From: Synergistales bacterium
Lineage (GTDB): Bacteria > Synergistota > Synergistia > Synergistales > Aminobacteriaceae
Length of the DNA: 41,378 nt
NCBI GenBank assembly: GCA_025997955.1
Contig: BNVH01000026.1
Span: 1-41,378, forward strand
Direction of reading: 5' to 3'
Shown here piece by piece: positions 31,928-39,816 of the stretch. How positions within the stretch are numbered: the first letter of the stretch is position 1; the number at the start of each line of letters is the position of its first letter. The notes beneath the pieces are model-generated. The model made no database searches. It saw nothing but the letters and a program-made list of their open reading frames with translations, and was not told the DNA's origin. The position numbers were made by a program, and so were the translations under genes.

Positions 31928-32950
31928 GTTCATCAAGGCCGTAACATTCTCTAAAGGCAAACCTGTGTTTTTAGCCACAACACCGGGGGCGATGCCGTCA
32001 GCCAAGAAGTTCCGCGCTATTTCAAGGGCTTTTTCGTATTGGCCTTCAAGTTTGCCTTCAAGTTTGCCTTCAAGTTTGCCTTCAAGTTTGCCTTCAAGTT
32101 TGCCCTCAAGTTTGCCGTCATGCTTAGCCCACTCAAGAGCTTTTCTCTTTAAAACTTTCTCCATTATAGGAACTCTTACTTTCATGGATTCTACCTCCTC
32201 GTATAAAACGTCTATCTCTTTCTCGAAATCTTCCAGCAGCTTGTCCATAGTCAAATTGGTTATTCCGGCTATAAAAGTGGTTACCTCAGTCCTTACCTCC
32301 AACGGAAACCCGTACTGTTTCAATAACCGTATCATCTCCTTGCCCTGTTCAAAACGCTTTGTTTCGCTTCTGCCGGCCTTAGCTATTCTCATAGCCGCAA
32401 CAGTGGATATGGCGACAGGGTTATGTTTCATGCTTATAAGCTCTTCTTCGTTCAGTTTGTCTATGAAGACAGTCTGATATTCATACGTGATTTTAGATTT
32501 TAAGAACTTTGTCTCATAGACTGTCTCCTCGGCGGCTCCCTTAGGCGTCGTGCGTATGGCTAAGGCCACGAAGGGTTCTTTCAGGCGTAAGGCTATAAGG
32601 CAAGAATACTTGTACATACGCACGTTAAAAGGCTCTTTTCCGATTTTCCCTTGAACTTCAGCGTGAAGCAGAAGACATGTCGTATTCCCCGTCTTGAGAT
32701 GAATTTTAACGAGTAAGTCCACTATCTTCTGTCCTCTGCGACTTCCTGGGATACGGAGCTCTTTGTTTAAGAACACGGGTTTTTTTGTCGTGTCCGTAAG
32801 ACAGTAAAGTTCAGGGTAAAAGACCTCAAGAGCGGAATAGAGGAAAGACTCTAAGAGTTCTTTCCACAGAAGGTCTACTCTGAGCGGAGGTTTTCTCTTT
32901 GTCGGCTTTTTCTGGCTCGGCTTTTTATTTTGCGTGTTCTTTTTTTGCAT
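31925..32950 (-). CDS. PD-(D/E)XK nuclease / transposase family protein (Rpn/PDDEXK_2-like)
   Basis: 341 residues, full length. A basic N-terminus (Lys-rich 25 residues) precedes the nuclease core: Asp in QKIVDLLVKI (about 97) and the acidic-x-Gln motif LLLHAEVQGKIG (about 118-129), a common variant of E-x-K. A helical region follows, then six KLEG units from a 12-nt tandem repeat, then a short C-terminal helix. Its 3' end touches the flagellin fragment. The paralogue at the window's left edge shares ~90% identical DNA over the first visible ~90 nt. Confidence 0.85.
   Translation of the reverse strand: MQKKNTQNKKPSQKKPTKRKPPLRVDLLWKELLESFLYSALEVFYPELYCLTDTTKKPVFLNKELRIPGSRRGQKIVDLLVKIHLKTGNTTCLLLHAEVQGKIGKEPFNVRMYKYSCLIALRLKEPFVALAIRTTPKGAAEETVYETKFLKSKITYEYQTVFIDKLNEEELISMKHNPVAISTVAAMRIAKAGRSETKRFEQGKEMIRLLKQYGFPLEVRTEVTTFIAGITNLTMDKLLEDFEKEIDVLYEEVESMKVRVPIMEKVLKRKALEWAKHDGKLEGKLEGKLEGKLEGKLEGKLEGQYEKALEIARNFLADGIAPGVVAKNTGLPLENVTALMN
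32043..32114 (-). repeat. 12-nt tandem repeat, six units, in coding sequence
   Basis: On the plus strand the unit is CCTTCAAGTTTG, five perfect copies and one with a single change, encoding Lys-Leu-Glu-Gly on the minus strand. The related gene at 2-493 has the same repeat position with Ile in place of Leu and three units. Confidence 0.92.
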
Positions 32951-32998
32951 GATGACAGGATTATAGCATTTTTTAGTACGTTCTATCCGGGGCAGTGA

Positions 32999-33007
32999 TG
33001 TTACAAT
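32999..33007 (+). promoter_or_regulatory. Candidate extended -10 promoter of the KAS III gene
   Basis: TGTTACAAT forms TG-N-TACAAT about 37 nt before the start codon; no convincing -35 box is seen, as is usual for extended -10 promoters. Confidence 0.4.
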
Positions 33008-33043
33008 ATAAAACTCATAAAGACACTATTTGGAGGATTTATT

Positions 33044-34090
33044 TTGAAAAAATCAAATTTTGCCCCTCGCGGGGCTTACTGCAAGGCATTTTCCGTCTAT
33101 TTGCCGGAGAAAATATTAGACAACGCGGCGCTCGTCCGTGAATGGAACGAGACCGCCTCGGGGGCGCATTGGTCGGAAGACAAAATTTTAGCTAAGACGG
33201 GAATTGTCAAGCGCCACGTCGTGGACGGGGAGTTGGTCTCCGACATAGCCGCGGCCGCCGGAGAAAAGTTCTTCGCCGAACAGGGAATAGACCGCGCTGA
33301 CATTGATTTTCTCCTGCTCTGCACGGAGTGCCCGGATCACTTTCTGCCCGCTACGGCCTGTCTTGTTCAACATCGGCTTGGGCTTCGTAAAAACATCGGC
33401 GCTCTTGACTACAACCTCGGCTGTTCGGGGTACATCTACGGCCTTGCCGTCGCTAAGGGGCTGATTCTCGGAGGCGTGGCGAGAAATGTCCTCCTTATAA
33501 CGGCGGATACTATTTCCCGCGTGGTTCATCCATTGGATAAGAGCACCCGCACTATCTTCGGCGACGCGGCGACGGCCACGCTTGTGGAGGCGTGCGACTC
33601 TGAGGGTATCGGGCAGTTCTCGCTTGGCACGAACGGCGGGGGAGCCGACAAACTTATTATCCCAGCCGGAGCCTGGGCTATTCCCTCTTCCCCCGATACT
33701 CGTATAGAGACGACCAACCGCTACGGCAACGTTCGCACGCCGGAACATCTTTATATGAATGGGCCAGAGGTTCTGAAGTTTTCGCTCGAAGTCGCCCCCT
33801 CCTGCTTCAATGAGATTTTGAGCCTGAACGGCGTCACAATCAATAGTATAGACTGGGTAGTCGTTCACCAAGCAAGTCTCATGTTGCTTGAGCGCGTGCG
33901 TGACACGCTCGGAATTCCGCACGAAAAATTCGTCATCGACATCGAAAATTACGGCAACACCGTCAGCTCTACCATTCCGGTCGCCCTGTCCGATTTGAAA
34001 GTCTCAGGCCGTCTTGAGCCGGGAAACAAAATCGCGCTCATGGGCTTCGGCGTCGGTCTCTCCTGGGGCGGCGTCGTCATTCACGCATAG
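33044..34090 (+). CDS. Beta-ketoacyl-ACP synthase III family protein (FabH-like)
   Basis: 348 residues, thiolase fold. The catalytic triad is visible: Cys in DYNLGCSGYIYGL (about 128), His in VVVHQASLMLL (about 272), Asn in ENYGNTVSSTIPVAL (about 305). HQAS replaces the usual HQAN, which occurs in KAS III relatives used for special acyl chains. A conventional FabH role in starting fatty acid synthesis is possible, but it is not next to fab genes here. TTG start with GGAGG 7 nt upstream. Convergent with the MFS gene. Confidence 0.88.
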   Translation: MKKSNFAPRGAYCKAFSVYLPEKILDNAALVREWNETASGAHWSEDKILAKTGIVKRHVVDGELVSDIAAAAGEKFFAEQGIDRADIDFLLLCTECPDHFLPATACLVQHRLGLRKNIGALDYNLGCSGYIYGLAVAKGLILGGVARNVLLITADTISRVVHPLDKSTRTIFGDAATATLVEACDSEGIGQFSLGTNGGGADKLIIPAGAWAIPSSPDTRIETTNRYGNVRTPEHLYMNGPEVLKFSLEVAPSCFNEILSLNGVTINSIDWVVVHQASLMLLERVRDTLGIPHEKFVIDIENYGNTVSSTIPVALSDLKVSGRLEPGNKIALMGFGVGLSWGGVVIHA

Positions 34091-34106
34091 ACCGGCTCTA
34101 AAGCCA

Positions 34107-34135
34107 ATAGGGGCTCGCCTGTGGTCGCCCGGTTT
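34107..34135. repeat. Diverged relative of the dispersed repeat
   Basis: ATAGGGGCTCGCCTGTGGTC then GCCCGGTTT resembles the TAGGGGC...TGTGGT...CGCCCG..TTT part of the repeat at 518-547. It lies in the 52-nt gap between convergent genes. Confidence 0.5.
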
Positions 34136-34142
34136 GCATAGT

Positions 34143-35348
34143 TCATGAGTCTTTTCTCGGAGTGAATCGCCCCATGAAGGCCGTCAACAAGAGCGATATG
34201 GCCGCCATGCAGATTATGGCTATGTACGTCGAGCTATAAAGCCCGCCGGAACGTTCTAAGAGAAAGCTCGACAGCGTGGGACCCATGAGGGCCGCCGGGA
34301 TTAGAGGGAACGTGCCGAGGCTGAAATTAGCCGGAAAAAAGGCCGGCCCGAATGACTTGCTTATCAGAGGAGAGGTTATCGCGGGAGACCCGCCGTAAGC
34401 GAGGCCGACCAATATTATGCCAAAGACGGTAAGGGCGACGCTGCGGCTTGCCTCGCCCGCCAGAAGAAGGACCCCTCCCAAGAAAAGGCAACTCGCCACG
34501 GACGTCATAGTCACAGATCTGCCCTTTTTGTCGAAACAGACACCGAAAAGAGGCCGAGAGGCGCCGTTGAAGACGGAGACTATCAGCCCGAGCGTCGGAG
34601 CGGCCCCCGCCGCCGCGGCTATAGCGCCAGCGTTGCCTATGACCATCAGCCCGCCGGCGCTGGCGAGCGTGCCGAACATGAAAAAAAACCAGAAGAAAGC
34701 AGTTTTGAGCATCTCGGACGATGTAAAACTAAGGACGTCCGTCTCGGACTTGTCGATTATGGATTTGGTTTTTTCGCGCACGGGGGAAAGAAGCATCGCG
34801 CACACAACAAGAACGGCGGCTACTACCACGGATAGCTTAGAAAATACGGACAGCACCCCTGAAGCGGCTATCATCCCGTTAGCGACGCCGCCCAAGACTA
34901 TGCCTCCGAGACCAAACCCCATCAGCAAAACGCCGGAGGCGAGACCGGGATAATCCGGGAACCACTTGGTCACAAGAGTTATGACCACGTTATACCCCAT
35001 CCCCACGCTAAAGCCGCATAAAACTCCGTAGCAGATATAGAGCTGGACAACAGCGCGGCGCGGCGCGAGTCCCTCTATCATGGAGACGCCGAAAAATCCC
35101 AAAAAGGCCATGAGAGCGGCGGACATTATCAAGACTTTAGCGCTGAATCTTCGGCTCAGTTTGCCACCGGAAAACCCCCCGATGCAAAAAAACACCATCG
35201 AGATGGTGAACGTCAAAGACATCTCGGAATCCGTCCAGCTTGGGAACAGCCCCCTAAGCGGCGCGCGAAAAATCGACCAAGCGTATATGAGACCCAAAAA
35301 CAGCAGCGTAACAGCGCCAAGCGCCAGATAAAAGAAACGTTTTTTCAT
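34143..35348 (-). CDS. MFS transporter, oxalate/formate antiporter (OFA) family
   Basis: 401 residues with about 12 transmembrane helices in two halves. OFA-type features: LIYAWSIFRAPL in TM1, the long TM4-5 segment KWFPDYPGLASGVLLMGFG, and the RKG-like loop FDKKGR between halves. OFA proteins exchange small organic acids; the substrate is not readable. It begins 5 nt after the rng stop, so it is probably cotranscribed from the rng promoter. Confidence 0.88.
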   Translation of the reverse strand: MKKRFFYLALGAVTLLFLGLIYAWSIFRAPLRGLFPSWTDSEMSLTFTISMVFFCIGGFSGGKLSRRFSAKVLIMSAALMAFLGFFGVSMIEGLAPRRAVVQLYICYGVLCGFSVGMGYNVVITLVTKWFPDYPGLASGVLLMGFGLGGIVLGGVANGMIAASGVLSVFSKLSVVVAAVLVVCAMLLSPVREKTKSIIDKSETDVLSFTSSEMLKTAFFWFFFMFGTLASAGGLMVIGNAGAIAAAAGAAPTLGLIVSVFNGASRPLFGVCFDKKGRSVTMTSVASCLFLGGVLLLAGEASRSVALTVFGIILVGLAYGGSPAITSPLISKSFGPAFFPANFSLGTFPLIPAALMGPTLSSFLLERSGGLYSSTYIAIICMAAISLLLTAFMGRFTPRKDS

Positions 35349-35353
35349 AGCGG

Positions 35354-36901
35354 CTACAATTCCTCTCTTGTTCTGTGCACCTCTATCTTATTCTCGCGGC
35401 TTTCTTGCATCTTGGTCAATCGGTTCTCTATCGTCTGAAGCGTCCCCTGAGCCTCCACGCGATATTTGCCCCAGGCAAAGTCCGGCATACCGGCTACGAT
35501 TATTTTGCGCTCAAACTCCTCTTCCCAGAGGGCTACGCAAAACTCGCCTATGTATTTGGCCACATCTCTGCATGTCTGTATTATGACGGCGTCGAACTTG
35601 TTGGCGTTTATTATTTTGCGCAAAAAGCGCTTTATGGATATGGCGATGGCCTCCTCGCGCAGCACCCAGCCGCTTTCCGCGCAGTAAGGACACCCGCGCG
35701 TCATGACGGTTCGGAGGTCGGGGCGGGCGCGTTTGCGGGTGAGCTCAACAAGGCCGAGCTGCGTGACGCCAAACACCCGCGCGCGCAGTCTATCCGGCTC
35801 AAAGACGTCCTCTAGCCTGCCTATCAGGCGCTTGCGGTCTTCTTCAAAATCCATATCTATAAAATCTATGACGACTATCCCGCCTATAGCGCGAAGCCTG
35901 AGCTGACGCGCTATCTCGTCCGCCGCCTCTAAATTGGTGTCGAGTACGGTGTGCCTCATGTCCAAGACGCCCTCTATGGAGTCGCCTATGTATTTGCCCG
36001 TGTTGACGTCTATAACGGTGAGCGCCTCGGTATGTTCTATGACCAAATAAGCTCCGCTTTTCAGCCAGACCTTTCTCTCTAAGGCCTGTTCTATTTCACG
36101 CTCTATGCCATAATACTCGAATATGGGGACGACGCCGCGATAGAGCGTCACAGTCGGGACGCTTGCGTCTCCGTAGAGAGCCGAGACGAAGCTCTTCACC
36201 TGCTCGAACTCGTCCTCGCCATCGACCAATATTTCATCGACATCGCCGTGAACCTCGTCGCGCAAAACGCGTCCCAACAGCCCCATATCCTTGTACAAAA
36301 GGCAAGGGGCTTGACTGACTGACGCTTCTCTCTCTATCTCGCGCCAAATTGTCAAAAGGGACTCGGCGTCGCGCGCCAAGGCGTCCTCGCTCACTCCGTC
36401 GGCGGCGGTGCGGATTATTATGCCATAGTCATCTCCGCGCAGCTCGCGCGCCGCGGCGCGAAGGCGCTTGCGCTCATCTTCGTCCGCTATGCGCCGCGAA
36501 ACTCCCGTCTCCTCGCCGCCCGGAACGAGGACAAGGTAACGGCCTGGGAGCGAAACACGGGGCGTTACGCGCGCGCCCTTGTTTTTGCGCGCGGCTTTTG
36601 TGACCTGCACGACAAGCTCCTGATTTGGCGCGATGTCAAAGCCACGCGCGTCGTTTAGGTACAAAAAAGCGTTGCGCCCGTCGCCTATGCTCATAAAGGC
36701 GGCGCTTATACCCGGCAAAACACTGTCAACCTTGGCTTTGTATATCTCCCCCGCTTTTTGGCGGTCAAGTTCGCGTTCTATAAAAATATCGGCCGTGCGC
36801 CCATTTTCTAAGATAGCCACGCGCGTTTCTTCGCTTTCGAGCGTATCGGCGATTATTTTTCTGTCCGTTATCTTATTTCGATCCGTAAAGCTATCCGACA
36901 C
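35354..36901 (-). CDS. rng: Ribonuclease G / E family endoribonuclease
   Basis: 515 residues, the length of RNase G (no long C-terminal scaffold as in RNase E). Order: S1 domain at about 45-115 (GEIYKAKVDSVLPGISAAFM), 5'-sensor, and a DNase I-like catalytic domain with both metal Asp in LTVIDVNTGKY and VIDFIDMDFEEDRKR. The zinc-link follows (TRGCPYCAESG), then the small domain. Roles are rRNA maturation and mRNA decay. GTG start with AAGGAGG 7 nt upstream. Confidence 0.93.
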   Translation of the reverse strand: MSDSFTDRNKITDRKIIADTLESEETRVAILENGRTADIFIERELDRQKAGEIYKAKVDSVLPGISAAFMSIGDGRNAFLYLNDARGFDIAPNQELVVQVTKAARKNKGARVTPRVSLPGRYLVLVPGGEETGVSRRIADEDERKRLRAAARELRGDDYGIIIRTAADGVSEDALARDAESLLTIWREIEREASVSQAPCLLYKDMGLLGRVLRDEVHGDVDEILVDGEDEFEQVKSFVSALYGDASVPTVTLYRGVVPIFEYYGIEREIEQALERKVWLKSGAYLVIEHTEALTVIDVNTGKYIGDSIEGVLDMRHTVLDTNLEAADEIARQLRLRAIGGIVVIDFIDMDFEEDRKRLIGRLEDVFEPDRLRARVFGVTQLGLVELTRKRARPDLRTVMTRGCPYCAESGWVLREEAIAISIKRFLRKIINANKFDAVIIQTCRDVAKYIGEFCVALWEEEFERKIIVAGMPDFAWGKYRVEAQGTLQTIENRLTKMQESRENKIEVHRTREEL

Positions 36902-36936
36902 GCATAATCCTCCTTATGTTTTGAAAATCATGTAAT

Positions 36937-36963
36937 ATTATAACTCAGAACTTCAGATATAAT
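36937..36963. promoter_or_regulatory. Divergent -10 boxes between rng and gltX
   Basis: A perfect TATAAT on the plus strand (36958-36963) points to gltX and another on the minus strand (36942-36937) to rng. The matching -35 regions are weak. Leaders would be about 47 and 30 nt. Confidence 0.45.
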
Positions 36964-37016
36964 AAAATAGTCGCACGAGAAAAGAAAACCGAGTTATCAG
37001 CGAGAGGATGAGAGAA

Positions 37017-38348
37017 ATGGAAACACGCGTTCGTTTCGCGCCCAGCCCGACGGGCGCCCTTCATATCGGCGGCGGGCACACCGCCCTCTTTAATTGGCTA
37101 TGGGCTCGCCACACGGATGGCAAGTTTATCTTGCGCATAGAGGACACGGACCTGCAGCGCTCCACAAGAGAATACGAAAACACGATAATGAGCGGCATGG
37201 AGTGGCTTGGGCTTGACTGGAACGAGGGGCCCAACGTCGGTGGGGCGTACGGCCCCTACAGGCAGTCAGAGCGTCTTGATATGTACCGCGAAAACGCTGA
37301 GACTCTTGTGAAAGACGGCCGCGCCTACCATTCAGAGGGCGCAGTTATCTTCAAAGTTCTTCCGGATATAGACCTCTCCTTTGACGACGCCGTATATGGG
37401 CACATAGAATCCAAGAGCGACGGTCTAAAAGAAAGGGATACCGAGGGGTTGAAGGACATCGTAATGATAAAGAGCGACGGTATGCCAACATACAACTACG
37501 CCGTCGTCATAGACGACCACTTCATGAACATAACTCACGTCATCCGGGGCGAGGATCATATATCCAACACGCCAAAACAGCTGCTGCTCTACAAGGCTTT
37601 CGGCTGGGGGCCGCCGGTGTTCGCGCATCTGCCGATGATCTTGGGCAAGGACAAGAAAAAACTCAGCAAGCGTCACGGCGCCACGAGCGTCTACGAGTTT
37701 CGCGACATGGGATACATGCCGGACTCGGTGTTCAACTTCTTAGCGCTCTTGGGCTGGTCGGCGGGCGAGGACAAGGAGATATTCAGCCGCCAAGAGGCCG
37801 CCGAACTGTTTGAGCTCTCCCGCGTGACGCGCAAAGCCGCGGTCTTTGACCCGGACAAACTGAACCATATCAATCAGGAACATCTGAAGCGCCTTGACCC
37901 AAAGGCTCGGCTCGACCTCATAAAGCCGTTTTGGCTTGATATGGGCTTGCCTGTCGAACAGCACGGCGACGACTACTTGGCCGCCGCCCTCACCCTAATG
38001 GGCGGACGGGGACAGACCGCCAAGGAGATGGCTGAGTTCGCGGACTATTACGTTTCATTTGAGCCCGTAAAGGAGCGGTATAAGCCAGAAGGTATAAGCG
38101 CTGAACAGGCTATCGGCTTAAAAGATTTCTTCGCCGCTTTGTTGAGTGAGAGCGAATGGAAGGCCGAGGCTCTTGAGGCTCGCGCCCGCGCTTGGACGGA
38201 AGAAAAGGGCGTCAAGATGAAGGACTACGCTATGCCGCTGCGTTTTGCTTTGACCGGCATGAAGGTCAGCCCGGGGGTTTTCGAGGTGGCGGAGCTTCTC
38301 GGACGCGAGCAGGTCAAAAGCCGGCTTGAGCATTATGGGTTTGCGTAG
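37017..38348 (+). CDS. gltX: Glutamyl-tRNA synthetase, compact form
   Basis: Charges tRNA with glutamate. About 443 residues (470-490 is usual). Class I signatures: HIGG in GALHIGGGHTALFN and KLSKRHG as KMSKS; RIEDTD and IRGEDHISNTP are present. After YRENAETLVKDGRAYH the chain goes straight to SEGAVIFKVLP, so about 40 residues are missing. These normally form the zinc-binding/connective subdomain with the Cys-x-Cys...Cys-x-His set. No frameshift is evident, so this seems a real compact enzyme. The ATG at 37017 is preferred (GAGAGG 9 nt upstream) over 37008. Confidence 0.92.
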   Translation: METRVRFAPSPTGALHIGGGHTALFNWLWARHTDGKFILRIEDTDLQRSTREYENTIMSGMEWLGLDWNEGPNVGGAYGPYRQSERLDMYRENAETLVKDGRAYHSEGAVIFKVLPDIDLSFDDAVYGHIESKSDGLKERDTEGLKDIVMIKSDGMPTYNYAVVIDDHFMNITHVIRGEDHISNTPKQLLLYKAFGWGPPVFAHLPMILGKDKKKLSKRHGATSVYEFRDMGYMPDSVFNFLALLGWSAGEDKEIFSRQEAAELFELSRVTRKAAVFDPDKLNHINQEHLKRLDPKARLDLIKPFWLDMGLPVEQHGDDYLAAALTLMGGRGQTAKEMAEFADYYVSFEPVKERYKPEGISAEQAIGLKDFFAALLSESEWKAEALEARARAWTEEKGVKMKDYAMPLRFALTGMKVSPGVFEVAELLGREQVKSRLEHYGFA

Positions 38349-38364
38349 TATTGTCGTGGTATTG

Positions 38365-38373
38365 TGATACAAT
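38365..38373 (+). promoter_or_regulatory. Candidate extended -10 promoter of hpf
   Basis: TGATACAAT matches TG-N-TACAAT, 17 nt after the gltX stop and 42 nt before the hpf start; the -35 region is not convincing. Confidence 0.4.
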
Positions 38374-38415
38374 CAAGCTAAGTGCAAAATACTTGCGAAA
38401 CGGAGGCGAATAACG

Positions 38416-38970
38416 ATGGAAGTTCGTTTTGTAACGCGCGGGACAGAGATAGACGCGGGACTCAAGAGTTATATGGAGGGCAAGATCTCGAAATTAGCCA
38501 AATTCTTCAACAAGATACCTAACGCCCAAGTTATCGTCACTCTCAATAAGGGGACTTACAACGTAGAGACGACGGCTAACGCCAACGGCGTTGTGCTTCG
38601 CGCCGAGGAGAGGTCGCAGGAGCCGCGAAGGGCGTTTGACCAAGCGCTCAAAGGGCTCGAACGTCAGATCAAGCGGCATAATTCCTACCTCAAAGACAAG
38701 AGCCAATTCAGCGGTGGAGAGGATTTCTCCTTTAGCGAAGGCGGCCCCGCCGCGGCCGAGGATGGCTTTGGCTTCGACTCAGGCAACGACCCGGTTATAG
38801 AAAAGGTGAAGAAAGTGCCTCTCTATCCGATGACCGAGCGCGAGGCCGTCATGCAGATGGAGCTTGTGGGGCACAACTTCTTCCTGTTCCAAAACGGAGA
38901 TACGGGCGACGTCAACCTTGTCTACAAGCGCAAAGATGGCGGTTACGGCCATATAATACCCGTAAGGTAA
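38416..38970 (+). CDS. hpf: Ribosome hibernation promoting factor, long form
   Basis: 184 residues. The N-terminal ~100 residues are the YfiA/RaiA ribosome-binding domain (VRFVTRGTEIDAGLKSYMEG; basic helix GLERQIKRHNSYLKDK). After an acidic, Gly/Ala-rich linker, the C-terminal dimerisation domain (about 130-184, KVPLYPMTEREAVMQMEL, FFLFQNGDTGDVNLVYKRKD) defines the long form that joins two 70S ribosomes into 100S particles in stationary phase. SD GGAGG precedes the ATG. 6 nt before birA. Confidence 0.93.
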   Translation: MEVRFVTRGTEIDAGLKSYMEGKISKLAKFFNKIPNAQVIVTLNKGTYNVETTANANGVVLRAEERSQEPRRAFDQALKGLERQIKRHNSYLKDKSQFSGGEDFSFSEGGPAAAEDGFGFDSGNDPVIEKVKKVPLYPMTEREAVMQMELVGHNFFLFQNGDTGDVNLVYKRKDGGYGHIIPVR

Positions 38971-38976
38971 GCGAGA

Positions 38977-39816
38977 GTGGACGTTCAAAAACTAAAATCT
39001 GAGACGGCGGACGCTTTGTCCGCCGTCTCAGATTCGACCCTCGGCGCGCTTTTGATAGAGTGCCACGAGTCCGTGTCCTCAACCCAAACGCGCGCGGCTC
39101 AACTCGCCAAAGAAGGCGTCCCAAACGCGCTCGTCGTCGCTCTCGCTCAGACCGCGGGGCGCGGCAGGCTCGCGCGAGAGTGGAAAAGCGCGCTCGGCAC
39201 AGGGATTTATTTTTCTATTACCTCCCGCCCCACCTCGATTGCCGGGGACGCCTATCTTGTCAATATCATAGCGGCCATAGCTGTCGCGGACGCCGTAAGG
39301 TCGGTTCTGGGGACGGATATCCGTATAAAATGGCCCAACGATTTGCTCATAAAGGGCAATGACGGAGAATGGGGCAAAGTCTGCGGCATTTTGTCGGAGA
39401 GTTCATTCAGGGGCGGCTCTCTCGACTACTGTGTCACGGGCATCGGCATAAACTTAAGACGGCCCGAAAGCGATGAAAACTTTCGCGTTAAGGCCGGCTG
39501 GCTTTTCGACGGCGACTCACCGGATGAAAGGACATTAGCTCTATTGCTATCGGGCATTGTGAGTTCTTTCTTTGGCGGGCTTGATTCGCTCGCTAAAACC
39601 GGCTCTGACAGTCTGCTCAAAAGATACCGCTCGCAATGCGCCTCTATAGGGCAGGTTATAGATTTAGAGACCGACTCGGAAAAACTGACCGGGCTTTGTG
39701 TAGGCGTGGGCAGCGGCGGCGAGATGCTTTTAAAGACGCCTGACGGAGTCAGAGGTTTTTACGTCGGGGACGTCGTCCACGCGACTATGAAGTCCGCTGC
39801 GGGGTCTGCCGTATGA
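38977..39816 (+). CDS. birA: Biotin--[acetyl-CoA-carboxylase] ligase
   Basis: 279 residues without the N-terminal DNA-binding domain, so a group I ligase without repressor function. Motifs: QTAGRGRLAREWKS (biotinoyl-AMP loop, about 51-64), KWPNDLL (about 118), KVCGILSES (catalytic Lys), GIGINL. The C-terminal SH3-like domain begins near 225. GTG start 6 nt after hpf. Codons 7-19 encode SETADALSAVSDS from a perfect inverted repeat. The 3' end overlaps the convergent exonuclease gene by 32 nt. Confidence 0.92.
   Translation: MDVQKLKSETADALSAVSDSTLGALLIECHESVSSTQTRAAQLAKEGVPNALVVALAQTAGRGRLAREWKSALGTGIYFSITSRPTSIAGDAYLVNIIAAIAVADAVRSVLGTDIRIKWPNDLLIKGNDGEWGKVCGILSESSFRGGSLDYCVTGIGINLRRPESDENFRVKAGWLFDGDSPDERTLALLLSGIVSSFFGGLDSLAKTGSDSLLKRYRSQCASIGQVIDLETDSEKLTGLCVGVGSGGEMLLKTPDGVRGFYVGDVVHATMKSAAGSAV
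38996..39034. repeat. Perfect 17-bp inverted repeat inside the birA 5' coding region
   Basis: AATCTGAGACGGCGGAC (38996-39012), loop GCTTT, GTCCGCCGTCTCAGATT (39018-39034). No T-run follows. It begins 26 nt after the hpf stop. Confidence 0.95.

Noticed and set aside
32043..32114. CRISPR-like array
   Set aside because: Contiguous 12-nt coding repeats (KLEG), no spacers.
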